A stretch of 64,000 nucleotides of DNA from an uncultured Spartobacteria bacterium (GTDB taxonomy: Bacteria; Verrucomicrobiota; Verrucomicrobiia; Chthoniobacterales; Chthoniobacteraceae). The notes below the pieces were generated by a model. It did no database searches, was not told where the DNA came from, and was given only the letters and a program-made list of their open reading frames with translations. This document shows, in pieces, positions 27,539 to 35,708 of the stretch (position 1 is its first letter; each line of letters begins with the position of its first letter). The stretch covers positions 1 to 64,000 of the forward strand of contig CAIXGS010000076.1 of NCBI GenBank assembly GCA_903919125.1, in the 5' to 3' direction. The translations under genes and the position numbers were made by a program.

Positions 27539-29050
27539 TTAAAGACCAAGGACCGCGGAGGTGTGTTTCCTGATCCTTCCACAAAGCTCTCTGTCTTTGC
27601 CCAAGGCGAGGCCATAGGAGGGGATCATCTCCTGCAATTTTGCCTGCCATTCGACCGTATGAACCTGGTCGTGAAAACAACGTTGAAGCAGATCCAGCAT
27701 AATTGAAACCGCAGTGGAAGCGCCCGGCGAAGCCCCCAGAAGGGCCGCGACCGAACCATCCGCCGAATTCACAATCTCTGTTCCAAACTCGAGTTTTCCT
27801 CCTTGGTCTCTGTCCTTCTTGATGATCTGCACCCGCTGTCCAGCTTCCTCAAGCGTCCAGTCTTCAAGAACTGCTGTTGGCACAAATTTACGCAGCGCCT
27901 CCAAGCGGTCTTCCGGAGACTGAAGGACTTGATCAATCAGATATTTGGTAAGCGGAATGTTGTGCAGTCCCGCTGAAAGCATAGGCAAAATATTGTCCAC
28001 CTGCAGGGATTCAGGGAGATCAGTCAGTGATCCGTGTTTGAGAAACTTCGTGGAGAACCCGGCGTAAGGCCCAAACAGCAACGCCTTCTTGCCGTCGATA
28101 ATCCGCGTATCGAGATGAGGAACACTCATGGGGGGCGCGCCCACCTCTGCCTTGCCGTAAACCTTGGCTGCATGCTGCTGAATAACGGCCTCATTCTGGC
28201 AGACCAACCACTGGCCACTCACAGGAAAACCACCATAACCAGCAGCCTCGGGGATTTCCGTTTGTTCCAATAACGGAAGGGAGCCGCCACCGGCGCCAAT
28301 GAATAAGAACTTGGTCTCAATCGTGCGCTTCTGACCGGAAGCCCGATCTACCACCTCAAGTTCCCAATGCATGTCCTTTTTGCGCCGTTCGATAAAATGA
28401 ACTTCGTGCGAAAGATGAATTCGAACATCCGCGAGCGTCTCCAGATGCGCGAATAAAGCGCGTGTAAGAGCCCCAAAGTTCATATCCGTGCCCAGTTCCA
28501 TCCGAGTCACTGCGACTGGTTGGCTAGGGTTTCTGCCCTGCATGATCAGTGGAATCCACTGCTTAAGCTGCTCTTTGTCCTCGGAATACGACATCCCCTC
28601 GAACAAGGGAGACTGTATGAGCTGCTCAAAACGCTGTTTGAGGTAAGGTAAGTTTTCGTCCCACACAATGCTCATGTGGGGTGTGGAATTAATAAATGTC
28701 TTGGGCTCGCGAAGACACCCTTTCTCCAACAGATAAGTCCAAAACTGTTTGGACACCTCAAAGGACTCCGCAATTTTTAGAGCCTTGGAAATGTCAATGT
28801 CACCGGCTTCGTCCTGCGGTGTGTAATTTAATTCGCAGAATGCGGAGTGCCCGGTGCCCGCGTTGTTCCAAGCGTCAGAGCTTTCCCCCGCAATCACATC
28901 GAGGCGCTCATAGATCTCAATCTTGAGGGAAGGATGCAATTCCTTCAGAAGAATCCCCAACGTTGCACTCATAATCCCCGCACCGATGAGTACGACATCG
29001 GGATGCGAGGTGGGCTCATGGTGCCTGTGGAATAAATGAGAGATAAGCAT
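27539..29050 (-). CDS. mqo: Malate:quinone oxidoreductase
   Basis: Membrane-peripheral FAD enzyme that oxidises malate to oxaloacetate and reduces quinone. 503 residues: FAD motif VVLIGAGIMSATLGILLKEL, the Mqo signature NNAGTGHSAFCELNYTPQ, LRYLVTRM-like middle (RMELGTDMNFGALTRALF), GAGGGSLPLLEQTEIPE and LLGASPGASTAVSIMLDLL at the end. It replaces or complements NAD-dependent malate dehydrogenase, and pairs functionally with SdhCAB. It lies 42 bp after terC on the same strand. Confidence 0.96.
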   Translation of the reverse strand: MLISHLFHRHHEPTSHPDVVLIGAGIMSATLGILLKELHPSLKIEIYERLDVIAGESSDAWNNAGTGHSAFCELNYTPQDEAGDIDISKALKIAESFEVSKQFWTYLLEKGCLREPKTFINSTPHMSIVWDENLPYLKQRFEQLIQSPLFEGMSYSEDKEQLKQWIPLIMQGRNPSQPVAVTRMELGTDMNFGALTRALFAHLETLADVRIHLSHEVHFIERRKKDMHWELEVVDRASGQKRTIETKFLFIGAGGGSLPLLEQTEIPEAAGYGGFPVSGQWLVCQNEAVIQQHAAKVYGKAEVGAPPMSVPHLDTRIIDGKKALLFGPYAGFSTKFLKHGSLTDLPESLQVDNILPMLSAGLHNIPLTKYLIDQVLQSPEDRLEALRKFVPTAVLEDWTLEEAGQRVQIIKKDRDQGGKLEFGTEIVNSADGSVAALLGASPGASTAVSIMLDLLQRCFHDQVHTVEWQAKLQEMIPSYGLALGKDRELCGRIRKHTSAVLGL

Positions 29051-29092
29051 AGATATGAAAGATGGAGTTGGAAGTCGTGCGGCTGCTCTTTT

Positions 29093-29830
29093 CTAATCCT
29101 GCACGGTCTGCCCTCGGGACTTTTGCTTCTGGGAAGAACGGGCGCGGAGGTTAAGCATCTCAACGCCGAAAGAAAACGCCATAGCGAAGTATATATATCC
29201 CTTTGGAATGTGCTGCCCCATGCCTTCAGCAACTAGCATGAGTCCGACCATCAGAAGGAAAGCAAGCGCCAGCATTTTGACCGAGGGATGCCGGTTCACA
29301 AAGTCTCCTATAGGTTTGGCAGCGAAAAGCATGATCCCCAAAGCAATGACGACGGCAGCGATCATCACGCCAACTTCCTGCACGAGACCGACCGCAGTGA
29401 TGACGGAATCCAGCGAAAACACGATATCAATGACCAGAATTTGTCCGATGACAGATGCAAATTTTGCGTGCCCGCCGGCGTGCGGACGATCGTCTGGCCC
29501 TTCCATTGAGCCGTGGATTTCATGAACGCTTTTCCAGAGTAAAAAAAGGCCGCCAGCGATGAGCACCATGTCTTTGCCCGAGATCGAACGTCCGGCAACT
29601 TCGAGTAAGGGCTTGGTGAGTTGCATGAGCCAAAAAATGGAGCAGAGCAGGCCTATGCGGGCGAATAGCGCCAAACCCAGCCCAAGAGAGCGCGCCTTTC
29701 CCTGCTCGTGCTTGGGAAGCTTCCCAGAAAGGATCGCTATGAAAATGATGTTATCAATTCCCAGTACAACCTCCAGGACAGTCAGCGTAAGCAGTGAAAT
29801 CCAAGTTTGCGGATCGGCTAATATAGACAT
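29093..29830 (-). CDS. TerC family integral membrane protein
   Basis: 245 residues with about seven hydrophobic helices. TerC signature EVVLGIDNIIFIAILSGKLP and DIVFSLDSVITAVGLVQEVG with conserved acidic residues inside membrane segments. Members act in manganese export/metalation of exocytoplasmic enzymes or in tellurite resistance. No yybP-ykoY riboswitch-like sequence was found upstream. Start ATG at 29830; the upstream 309-bp region is otherwise empty. Confidence 0.9.
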   Translation of the reverse strand: MSILADPQTWISLLTLTVLEVVLGIDNIIFIAILSGKLPKHEQGKARSLGLGLALFARIGLLCSIFWLMQLTKPLLEVAGRSISGKDMVLIAGGLFLLWKSVHEIHGSMEGPDDRPHAGGHAKFASVIGQILVIDIVFSLDSVITAVGLVQEVGVMIAAVVIALGIMLFAAKPIGDFVNRHPSVKMLALAFLLMVGLMLVAEGMGQHIPKGYIYFAMAFSFGVEMLNLRARSSQKQKSRGQTVQD

Positions 29831-30139
29831 AACGGGGTGTGGTTCATCTTTAAGTCGTGCAAGTTACAGGCATCATTGAACGCTTTGAGCTAAGAGTTTT
29901 CGACGTATGTCGAGATTCCCCGATCTTCAAAGCAATGACAACCTCAGCCTGAGTTCAACGAGTCGCCCCAAGAGACGCAATCAAACTCTGCATCGGACGT
30001 CCTCCAAATTTCACTCACTGAAGCCGCGGAGCAAACCCGTTGCCCACCATTTTACGAACAAACTTATTTGAACCGTGAATGAACGTTTGCCTAGGCCTAC
30101 GCTAAGTGGCAATCTTGACTTTCGAATTCAGAGAATTGG
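29831..30139. other. Intergenic region terC / tRNA-Leu
   Basis: About 309 bp between the divergent terC start and the tRNA. I see no open frame over 50 codons and no riboswitch consensus. It must hold the terC and tRNA promoters. TTGACT at 30115-30120 is too close to the tRNA 5' end to serve as its -35. Confidence 0.4.
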
Positions 30140-30221
30140 GCCGAGGTGGCGAAATTGGCAGACGCACCAGACTTAGGATCTGGCGCCGCAAGGCATAGGG
30201 GTTCAAGTCCCCTCCTCGGCA
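30140..30221 (+). tRNA. tRNA-Leu (anticodon TAG)
   Basis: Folds as a class II tRNA: acceptor stem GCCGAGG pairs with CCTCGGC, D-arm GCGAAATTGGCAGACGC, anticodon stem CCAGA/TCTGG with loop CTTAGGA, anticodon TAG at 30174-30176, a long variable arm (CGCCGCAAGGCAT) and T-arm AGGGGTTCAAGTCCCCT. Discriminator A at 30221, CCA not encoded. Reads CUA-type leucine codons. Confidence 0.97.
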
Positions 30222-30327
30222 CTTCCCAATCCCCGAGTAACACGCGCAGGCGGTTGTTTTCAAAGCGAGAATGAAGCGTTAAAGGGCAACACACTATTTA
30301 GGGTGGCTAATTTTCCCGCACCCCGTT

Positions 30328-30936
30328 TCACAGGCCGGCGAATACCTCAGTCGCCAAGGCTGCGATGCCCTCCACGGTGCAACCCGTGCCCCCTTCCAGC
30401 TCGAGGCTAGACATCTTTACTCCCTCTAAGCCACAGGGAGTGATGTAGTTAAACCCATCGAGAGGTCCGCATACGTTCAGCGCAAATCCATGCATCGTGA
30501 TCCAACGCCGCACCCCTACCCCAATGGAAGCCAGTTTGCGCTCACCGACCCAGACCCCCGTAAGGCCCTCCCGCACACAAGCGGCAACCCCGACCCTTGC
30601 GCTTAGCTCGATGATCCCCTGCTCCAAAACACGCAAATACCGGTGAAGATCCTGACCGCGACGCCGCAAGTCCAGCACCGGATACCCGACCAACTGGCCG
30701 GGGCCGTGATAGGTGGCCTTGCCGCCGCGATTGGTTTGCAAAACCGGATAGGGAACTTCGCCCAACTCCCCTGGAGCGATCGTGCGCCCAGTGGTGTAAA
30801 TCGGTTCGTGCTCCAGCAAAAGCAAGTGATCTGGAGCAGTCAAATCCTCCGCTTTCCTTTGTACTAAAGACTCTTGCATCGCCAGAGCAACGTCATAGGG
30901 GACGCGACCTAACCACTGAATTTTCAAAGAGTGCAT
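30328..30936 (-). CDS. lipB: Lipoyl(octanoyl) transferase
   Basis: Transfers octanoyl from acyl carrier protein to lipoyl domains of 2-oxoacid dehydrogenases and the glycine cleavage system. 202 residues carrying the family motifs RGGKATYHGPGQLVGYP, KLASIGVGVRRWITMHGFAL and FNYITPCGLEG; the catalytic Lys (KLAS) and Cys (ITPCG) are present. It starts 2 bp after the ruvC stop, so ruvC-lipB form an operon. Start ATG at 30936. Confidence 0.95.
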   Translation of the reverse strand: MHSLKIQWLGRVPYDVALAMQESLVQRKAEDLTAPDHLLLLEHEPIYTTGRTIAPGELGEVPYPVLQTNRGGKATYHGPGQLVGYPVLDLRRRGQDLHRYLRVLEQGIIELSARVGVAACVREGLTGVWVGERKLASIGVGVRRWITMHGFALNVCGPLDGFNYITPCGLEGVKMSSLELEGGTGCTVEGIAALATEVFAGL

Positions 30937-30938
30937 CG

Positions 30939-31520
30939 CTAAATTTGCTCCATATCACCCACTTGAAGTCGGGCCCGATCCAGCGCTTGAAAATGAGTGA
31001 GCCCGACAGCAAGTGCATCTGCAGCATCCGCCGGAGGTGTTTCAGAAAGCCCTAAAAGCGCGCGCACCATAAAGGCCACCTGAGCCTTTTCCGCGCCCCC
31101 ACGACCGACGACCGCTTGCTTGACCCTTCGTGGAGCATATTCAAACACAGGTAACCCCCGACTTGCGGCAGCAAGGAGAGCAGCACCACGGGCGCAACCG
31201 AGGACAATGGCCGTCTTGTAACTTTGAACAAAAATAACCGCCTCAAAAGCCGCTGCTGTGGGGGTGAATTCTAGAATTAGCGCTTGAATACGTTCATGGA
31301 TCGCAACCAGACAACCAGACTGCAATAAGTTTGGCGGGTTACGAATCACCCCCCAAGTCAAGGCGCGGACTTGATTTCCAGAACTCGCTTTTTGCGAATT
31401 AGTTGCAGAACGCTCTAGCACTGCGTAACCGGTACCGCGCAGTGAGGGATCAACGGCTAGTACGCGATCCACCTGTGATGTACTGGGACGCTGAAGCGCG
31501 TTTTGGGGAGTGAATTCCAT
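30939..31520 (-). CDS. ruvC: Crossover junction endodeoxyribonuclease RuvC
   Basis: Holliday junction resolvase, 193 residues. RNase-H-like fold with acidic residues in VLAVDPSLRGTGYAVLE (first Asp), AAFEAVIFVQ (Glu) and the end motif PPADAADALAVGLTH with Asp pair. It has a ~15-residue N-terminal extension and works with RuvAB, which are not in this window. Second gene downstream is lipB (2-bp gap). Confidence 0.92.
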   Translation of the reverse strand: MEFTPQNALQRPSTSQVDRVLAVDPSLRGTGYAVLERSATNSQKASSGNQVRALTWGVIRNPPNLLQSGCLVAIHERIQALILEFTPTAAAFEAVIFVQSYKTAIVLGCARGAALLAAASRGLPVFEYAPRRVKQAVVGRGGAEKAQVAFMVRALLGLSETPPADAADALAVGLTHFQALDRARLQVGDMEQI

Positions 31521-31643
31521 CGAAAAAAGGCAGGGCTGAACGAGGTGACTGAGCGGGATAAAATGGCGAAGGCGTCACGAAGTTGAAGGGAGTCTGCGAG
31601 CCCGTCCTTTCCAAAAACTCAAAGCAGCCTACACTAAGAACAA

Positions 31644-32426
31644 ATGAAAGTCATCGGGGTGGCAAACCAGAAAGGCGGCGTGGGCAAGACCACGACATCA
31701 GTGAACCTGGCGGCAGCGTTAGCAGAGGAGCGGTGTCGGGTATTGCTTATTGATCTGGATCCGCAAGCAAACGCCACGAGCGCATTGGGCCACGAGCCGA
31801 TCGAAGGCCACAGCGTGTACGAGGCGCTTTTGCAAACTGGAACGCTCGCAGATGCCGTCGTTCCAACCCGACGCAACAACTTGTGGCTTATTCCCGGCGA
31901 CATTCACCTTGCAGGAGCGGAAGTCGAAATTGCCCGGCAGGACGATCATCTCACTCGCCTGCGGGATGCCTTGGTGCCATTGCGTGAAGACGCACCGTTC
32001 GACTTCATTTTCCTAGATTGCCCGCCGTCGTTGGGAATCCTGATGACCAACGCTCTGGCTGCCGCTGATGAATTACTGGTACCAATTCAATGCGAATACT
32101 TTGCACTGGAAGGCTTATCTAAAATTGACGGAATCGTCGGCCAAATCCGCGATTCTGGAGCAAATCCTAACCTCCATATCGCAGGCATCTTGATGACGAT
32201 GTACATGCGAAACAATCTCGCGCAACAGGTTGTGTTCGAGGTGCAAAAACACTTCAGCGAAGCCGTTTTTCTCACAATCATCCCGCGAACGGTGCGGTTG
32301 GGCGAGGCTCCCAGCCACGGAAAGACGATTTTTGAGTATGAATCTAACGGCCTCGGCGCAACGGCCTATCGCGCTCTGGCTAAAGAGTTTTTAAAGAAAA
32401 ACAAGCAGGCTACCAGACGCAAATAA
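31644..32426 (+). CDS. parA: ParA/Soj family partition ATPase
   Basis: Chromosome-partition P-loop ATPase, 260 residues. Deviant Walker A QKGGVGKTTTSVNLAAALA, Walker A' LIDLDPQANATSALG, Walker B DFIFLDCPPSLGILMTNAL and the closing VRLGEAPSHGKTIFEYE. It normally works with ParB and parS. Here no parB-like gene follows; the next 500 bp hold a REP-like repeat pair and then a gene on the other strand. It may be an orphan, or parB may lie elsewhere. Start ATG at 31644, no Shine-Dalgarno sequence. Confidence 0.93.
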   Translation: MKVIGVANQKGGVGKTTTSVNLAAALAEERCRVLLIDLDPQANATSALGHEPIEGHSVYEALLQTGTLADAVVPTRRNNLWLIPGDIHLAGAEVEIARQDDHLTRLRDALVPLREDAPFDFIFLDCPPSLGILMTNALAAADELLVPIQCEYFALEGLSKIDGIVGQIRDSGANPNLHIAGILMTMYMRNNLAQQVVFEVQKHFSEAVFLTIIPRTVRLGEAPSHGKTIFEYESNGLGATAYRALAKEFLKKNKQATRRK

Positions 32427-32537
32427 CAGAGTCGGCTCTGCGTGCATTCTCGCGCGCGGGCTTCATAAGTTTCATCGAAGAGCCTCGATGAACGGCTCTA
32501 CCAATTAGTAGGCAGCGTAGTCGCGAATGACGGTTCC

Positions 32538-32628
32538 GATGCCGGAGGCATCGAGGCCAATTGCCGGTGGTTGAGCGAAGCGACACCACCGGTTGGCGTA
32601 AAAAACACAGAGCATCCCGTCGGGATGC
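32538..32628 (+). repeat. REP-like element, copy 1 (three hairpins)
   Basis: Three short palindromes in a row: GATGCCGGAGGCATC at 32538-32552; CCGGTGGT ... ACCACCGG at 32564-32592 (8-bp stem); GCATCCCGTCGGGATGC at 32612-32628. The same three appear in reverse order and orientation in copy 2. Confidence 0.85.
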
Positions 32629-32725
32629 CAGCCAACCAAACGGCTGAGCCATTGTTATTTCGCGCTGATGCACCCCCCGTTTGCCACACAAGATGGCTTG
32701 TTTTGCTCTTAACGCCTCGCCTCTA

Positions 32726-32822
32726 GCATCCCTCTGGGATGCGGGCCGTTTCAGCCTGACAAACCGGTGGTGTCGTCGCGTCGCTCCTCAACCTCCGTAT
32801 AGGCTTTCATGCCTCCGGCATG
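32726..32822 (-). repeat. REP-like element, copy 2 (inverted)
   Basis: GCATCCCTCTGGGATGC at 32726-32742, CCGGTGGT with the partially matched ACCTCCG at 32764-32797, and CATGCCTCCGGCATG at 32808-32822. These are imperfect reverse-order, reverse-complement counterparts of copy 1. Together the copies form a roughly 285-bp palindromic pair. Such elements in other bacteria are bacterial interspersed palindromes, sometimes mobilised by a RAYT transposase; none is visible here. Confidence 0.8.
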
Positions 32823-32941
32823 GCAAACCGCAGCGTCCCCACGGCAACTTTGTGCGACTCACCGAAGCAATGAATCGGCAAAACACCAAATTCCCTCGTC
32901 CAACGCGGCGTCGCGAGAACCGTCAAATTAGACCTCACGGC

Positions 32942-33895
32942 CTACTGAGGACCGCCTCGGCGTGGGGGACGCGGATTCGCAATTATTTGCTCGTACACCG
33001 CACGTTCCTGAGGCGCCAGATCCGGCTGCGACGCCAACCACGCCTTACCGATCTCAGGCGAACCAAGGCGTCCCAACACCATTCCCACCGTTCGTTGCCG
33101 CACTTCAGCATCCTCAATCGCAGAAGCCGCATGGAGGGCCCCCTGAGGATTACTTTCCGCCAGTCGTGCCGTGGCAAACGGAAAAATCTGGCTACGCATC
33201 GCTTCGGTTGGAGAATCAGCGGCTGTCATCACCAACTTTTCGAGCTGTTGAGGGGCGAGCATTTTACTCACAAGCAACTGGCGGGTGGCGTCGACCTTAG
33301 TGTCTTCAGGCTGCTCAAGCGCCCATTTCAAAGGTGCCGCGGAATCAAGCCGCGACCAGGATTCCATGATTGGCACAATGAGGTGCTGTTGTTTCAACTC
33401 TAGTGCTTTAGCTGCAGCGGCCTGAGGATCCAGCTCCACCCAGCGTCGTGCCAGTGCCCGCGTTGTCACATAGTCACCGTCGCTCAAATCCTGTAGTGCC
33501 GACTTTAATGCTCCCTCTATTTGCCCCACCTCCAACTGACTCGCAATGCGATAAGCTAAAACGTATTTTCTGGAATCACTTTTTAAGTTTGAAACCTTTT
33601 CGAAGAGGGCGATCAGTTTTTCCGGTGGGAGCTTTCCCAATGAACCGGCGGCCTCAGCATCGAGTGAGCCACGAAACACTCCTTTCCCCGCGCCCTCGCT
33701 GCCAGAGATCCCCGATCCCTCTTGAATCGGTGCTGATAGAGTCGACACATCCTGAGCGAGCACACGTTTCTGCGCCGCAGTCCCCGAGGGGAGGGCGTCG
33801 CTCGAATCACTCGGCAATAACGCGCCCAAAGCGATACCACCGCACAACCCAACAACGACCCATAGGCCGCCACGTAAGTTTAGGGAGAAATTCAC
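32942..33895 (-). CDS. Exported helical-repeat protein, hypothetical
   Basis: 317 residues: hydrophobic signal or anchor (GGLWVVVGLCGGIALGALLP), a Ser/Gly-rich linker, then about 230 residues of alpha-helical repeats, with text like ALARRWVELDPQAAAAKALE and KWALEQPEDTKVDATRQLLVS. The repeat unit, a helix pair with W..DP..A, is a recurrent feature of Verrucomicrobia exported proteins. A basic Pro-Arg tail closes it (RPPRRGGPQ). Start is GTG at 33895. No catalytic residues recognised; probably a scaffold or binding protein in the periplasm. Confidence 0.75.
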   Translation of the reverse strand: MNFSLNLRGGLWVVVGLCGGIALGALLPSDSSDALPSGTAAQKRVLAQDVSTLSAPIQEGSGISGSEGAGKGVFRGSLDAEAAGSLGKLPPEKLIALFEKVSNLKSDSRKYVLAYRIASQLEVGQIEGALKSALQDLSDGDYVTTRALARRWVELDPQAAAAKALELKQQHLIVPIMESWSRLDSAAPLKWALEQPEDTKVDATRQLLVSKMLAPQQLEKLVMTAADSPTEAMRSQIFPFATARLAESNPQGALHAASAIEDAEVRQRTVGMVLGRLGSPEIGKAWLASQPDLAPQERAVYEQIIANPRPPRRGGPQ

Positions 33896-34194
33896 GTCTT
33901 ACTTATGATTCTAAAATCGTATTCAAGCAAACCCGAACCATCACAGAAACTCTCACAACCAAGGTTGATGCCCAACAATGGCTCATAATTTAGCCCAATT
34001 CAGAGTCCTTTGGTGCGCCAAAAAGCGTTGATAAAAAGAATTCCCTGAAACTGGTAAAAACGAGGAATTGTTAGCTCCACATTAGTATTCATATTTTGGA
34101 GTTAGCCCAAAAAGTGAGCATTCCAGTTTCCTTATTCCTTCAACTGTTAAAGTAGGGCGCAAAAACAAAAAGCGTCAAAGAGGCTTCGCTACCA
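33896..34194. other. Intergenic region, nothing recognised
   Basis: About 300 bp, AT-rich, upstream of the minus-strand helical-repeat gene and downstream of the dehydrogenase gene. It should hold the promoter of the helical-repeat gene. No repeat or RNA recognised. Confidence 0.4.
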
Positions 34195-35409
34195 TCAAAC
34201 GCCCGCCAACCAACGCTGGCCATCAACGTCTGCCTGCCTCGGCACTTCGCCGTTGGCCAATGCACTCAGATTGCGCACCGTAACGACCGCTAATTGCTGC
34301 AACGCTTCTTGTGTCAAAAATGCTTGGTGCGCAGTAATTAAAACATTCGGACACATTAAGAGCCAGGCGAGTTTTTCATCCGTTAAAACGGTTCCTGAAT
34401 GGTCGGCAAAGAAAACTCCCTCCTCCTCCTCGTAAACATCGAGTCCGGCGGCTCCCACTCCTCCTGACTTCAATGCGGCAATGAGCGCCTCGGTTTCAAT
34501 CAAACCACCCCTACCGGTGTTGATTAATGTGGCTCCGCGTTTAAGCCTCCCTATGGAGTCCGCATTGATAAGATGCCAACTCTCCGGAGTCAGCGGCAAG
34601 TGCAGGGAGACGATATCGGACTGTTCCAAGAGCACCGGGAAGTCGCAGTATTCAAGCCCCAGCTCTTTTGCAAGCGCATCGTTTCTCACGGGATCACTTG
34701 CGAGTAAGCGGCAACCGAAGCCGTGCATGATGCGCGCGAAGGTCGCCCCGATTTTGCCCGTGCCGACCACCCCGACGGTTTTACCAAACAGATCAAATCC
34801 GACTAATCCCTCGAGCAAAAAGTTGCCGTCCCGAACCCGCTGAGTGGCCCGCACCAGCTTGCGATTGAGCGCAAGCAAAAGTGCCACAGCGTGCTCGGCG
34901 ATGGCGTGGGGAGAGTACTCCGGCACACGGGCCACCGCTATGCCCAGAAGTTTAGCCGCCTGCAAATCCACATTATTGTAACCAGCACAGCGCAATGCCA
35001 CAAGACGCACTCCAAGAGACTTAAGCTCTTGCAGAACCTGCGCGGAAATTTTGTCATTCACAAAAACGCAGACCGCCTCACACCCCTTGGCAAGAGCAGC
35101 AGTGTGAACGTCTAGGTTAGACTCTAGAAACCGCAACTCGATGGACACCGGCGGCTTGTCGGGCTGCGGGTGTTGAAGTGCCTTGGCGCAGGCTTCCCTT
35201 AAAGGGCCGGAATCGTACTTGTGTGAATCAAACACCGCAGCGGACAAGGAAACAGAAGCGGCGCCATTGGAAGACGCGCGAGAGCCGTGGTGACTTTCAC
35301 TCGGGGTTGACGCAGCCTCACCCGACAATGCCCCAAGTTTAGCAGCATAGTGGGCAGGCAATCCGGAAAGCGCAGTGGGAGACGGCTGAGTTTGAAGTTC
35401 TGCATTCAT
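34195..35409 (-). CDS. D-2-hydroxyacid dehydrogenase (D-lactate dehydrogenase-like)
   Basis: NAD-dependent reduction of a 2-oxo acid, most like D-lactate dehydrogenase LdhA. From ATG 35409 it has 404 residues: about 60 residues of Pro/Ser-rich extension absent in typical homologs (around 330), then the catalytic fold. Motifs are LRCAGYNNVDLQAAKLLGI, the NAD loop VGVVGTGKIGATFARIM, the DPVRNDA acidic NAD-ribose region and INTGRGGLIETEALIAAL. Glu sits in the LDVYEEEEG region and catalytic His is in LITAHQAFLTQEAL. The frame extends to 35559 but the leader is unlike any homolog. No operon partner. Start choice in the extension is uncertain. Confidence 0.88.
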   Translation of the reverse strand: MNAELQTQPSPTALSGLPAHYAAKLGALSGEAASTPSESHHGSRASSNGAASVSLSAAVFDSHKYDSGPLREACAKALQHPQPDKPPVSIELRFLESNLDVHTAALAKGCEAVCVFVNDKISAQVLQELKSLGVRLVALRCAGYNNVDLQAAKLLGIAVARVPEYSPHAIAEHAVALLLALNRKLVRATQRVRDGNFLLEGLVGFDLFGKTVGVVGTGKIGATFARIMHGFGCRLLASDPVRNDALAKELGLEYCDFPVLLEQSDIVSLHLPLTPESWHLINADSIGRLKRGATLINTGRGGLIETEALIAALKSGGVGAAGLDVYEEEEGVFFADHSGTVLTDEKLAWLLMCPNVLITAHQAFLTQEALQQLAVVTVRNLSALANGEVPRQADVDGQRWLAGV

Positions 35410-35708
35410 AAGAGGCGGCGAATCAGCGATGGTTGTGTGGAAGAACCTTAGTTGGCGAAGATTGTTTGGGGAAAACCAGTTTAGGATGGTTGTGCGGTGG
35501 CAGACATTCTCAAGAATGCATGTCGAATAGTCACTCTTGGCTACGTAAATAACGTGCAAAAAGCCTGAGTAAAATTAACTTTCCCAGATATTTAGTGTCG
35601 TAGGTTTGGCGGAATGGCGCTCCACGCTCATTCTTCTCTGGGCTAAAACTTTTTCGGAATTCTGCCCCCTCGCGTTCGACGCTATTTTCCACTTTTTCAA
35701 TCAAAAGC
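35410..35708. other. Divergent intergenic region, nothing recognised
   Basis: About 300 bp between the dehydrogenase and the radical SAM gene, so it carries both promoters. No clear motif was picked out. Confidence 0.35.

Larger units (their letters stand above)
32427..32941. other. Non-coding region with REP-like hairpins, no parB
   Basis: 515 bp between parA and a convergent hypothetical gene. I find no frame likely to be coding. It contains two oppositely oriented copies of a three-hairpin element (see the repeat entries). A CAGAG/CTCTG inverted repeat at 32427-32440 follows the parA stop but has no T-tract. Confidence 0.7.

Noticed and set aside
29831-30139. Possible yybP-ykoY manganese riboswitch upstream of terC
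   Set aside because: The GGGGAGUA-type core and pairing pattern were not found on either strand.
32681-33403. Plus-strand frame of 240 codons crossing the repeats
   Set aside because: It runs through the REP-like hairpins and antisense to the helical-repeat gene; basic low-complexity translation, no family.
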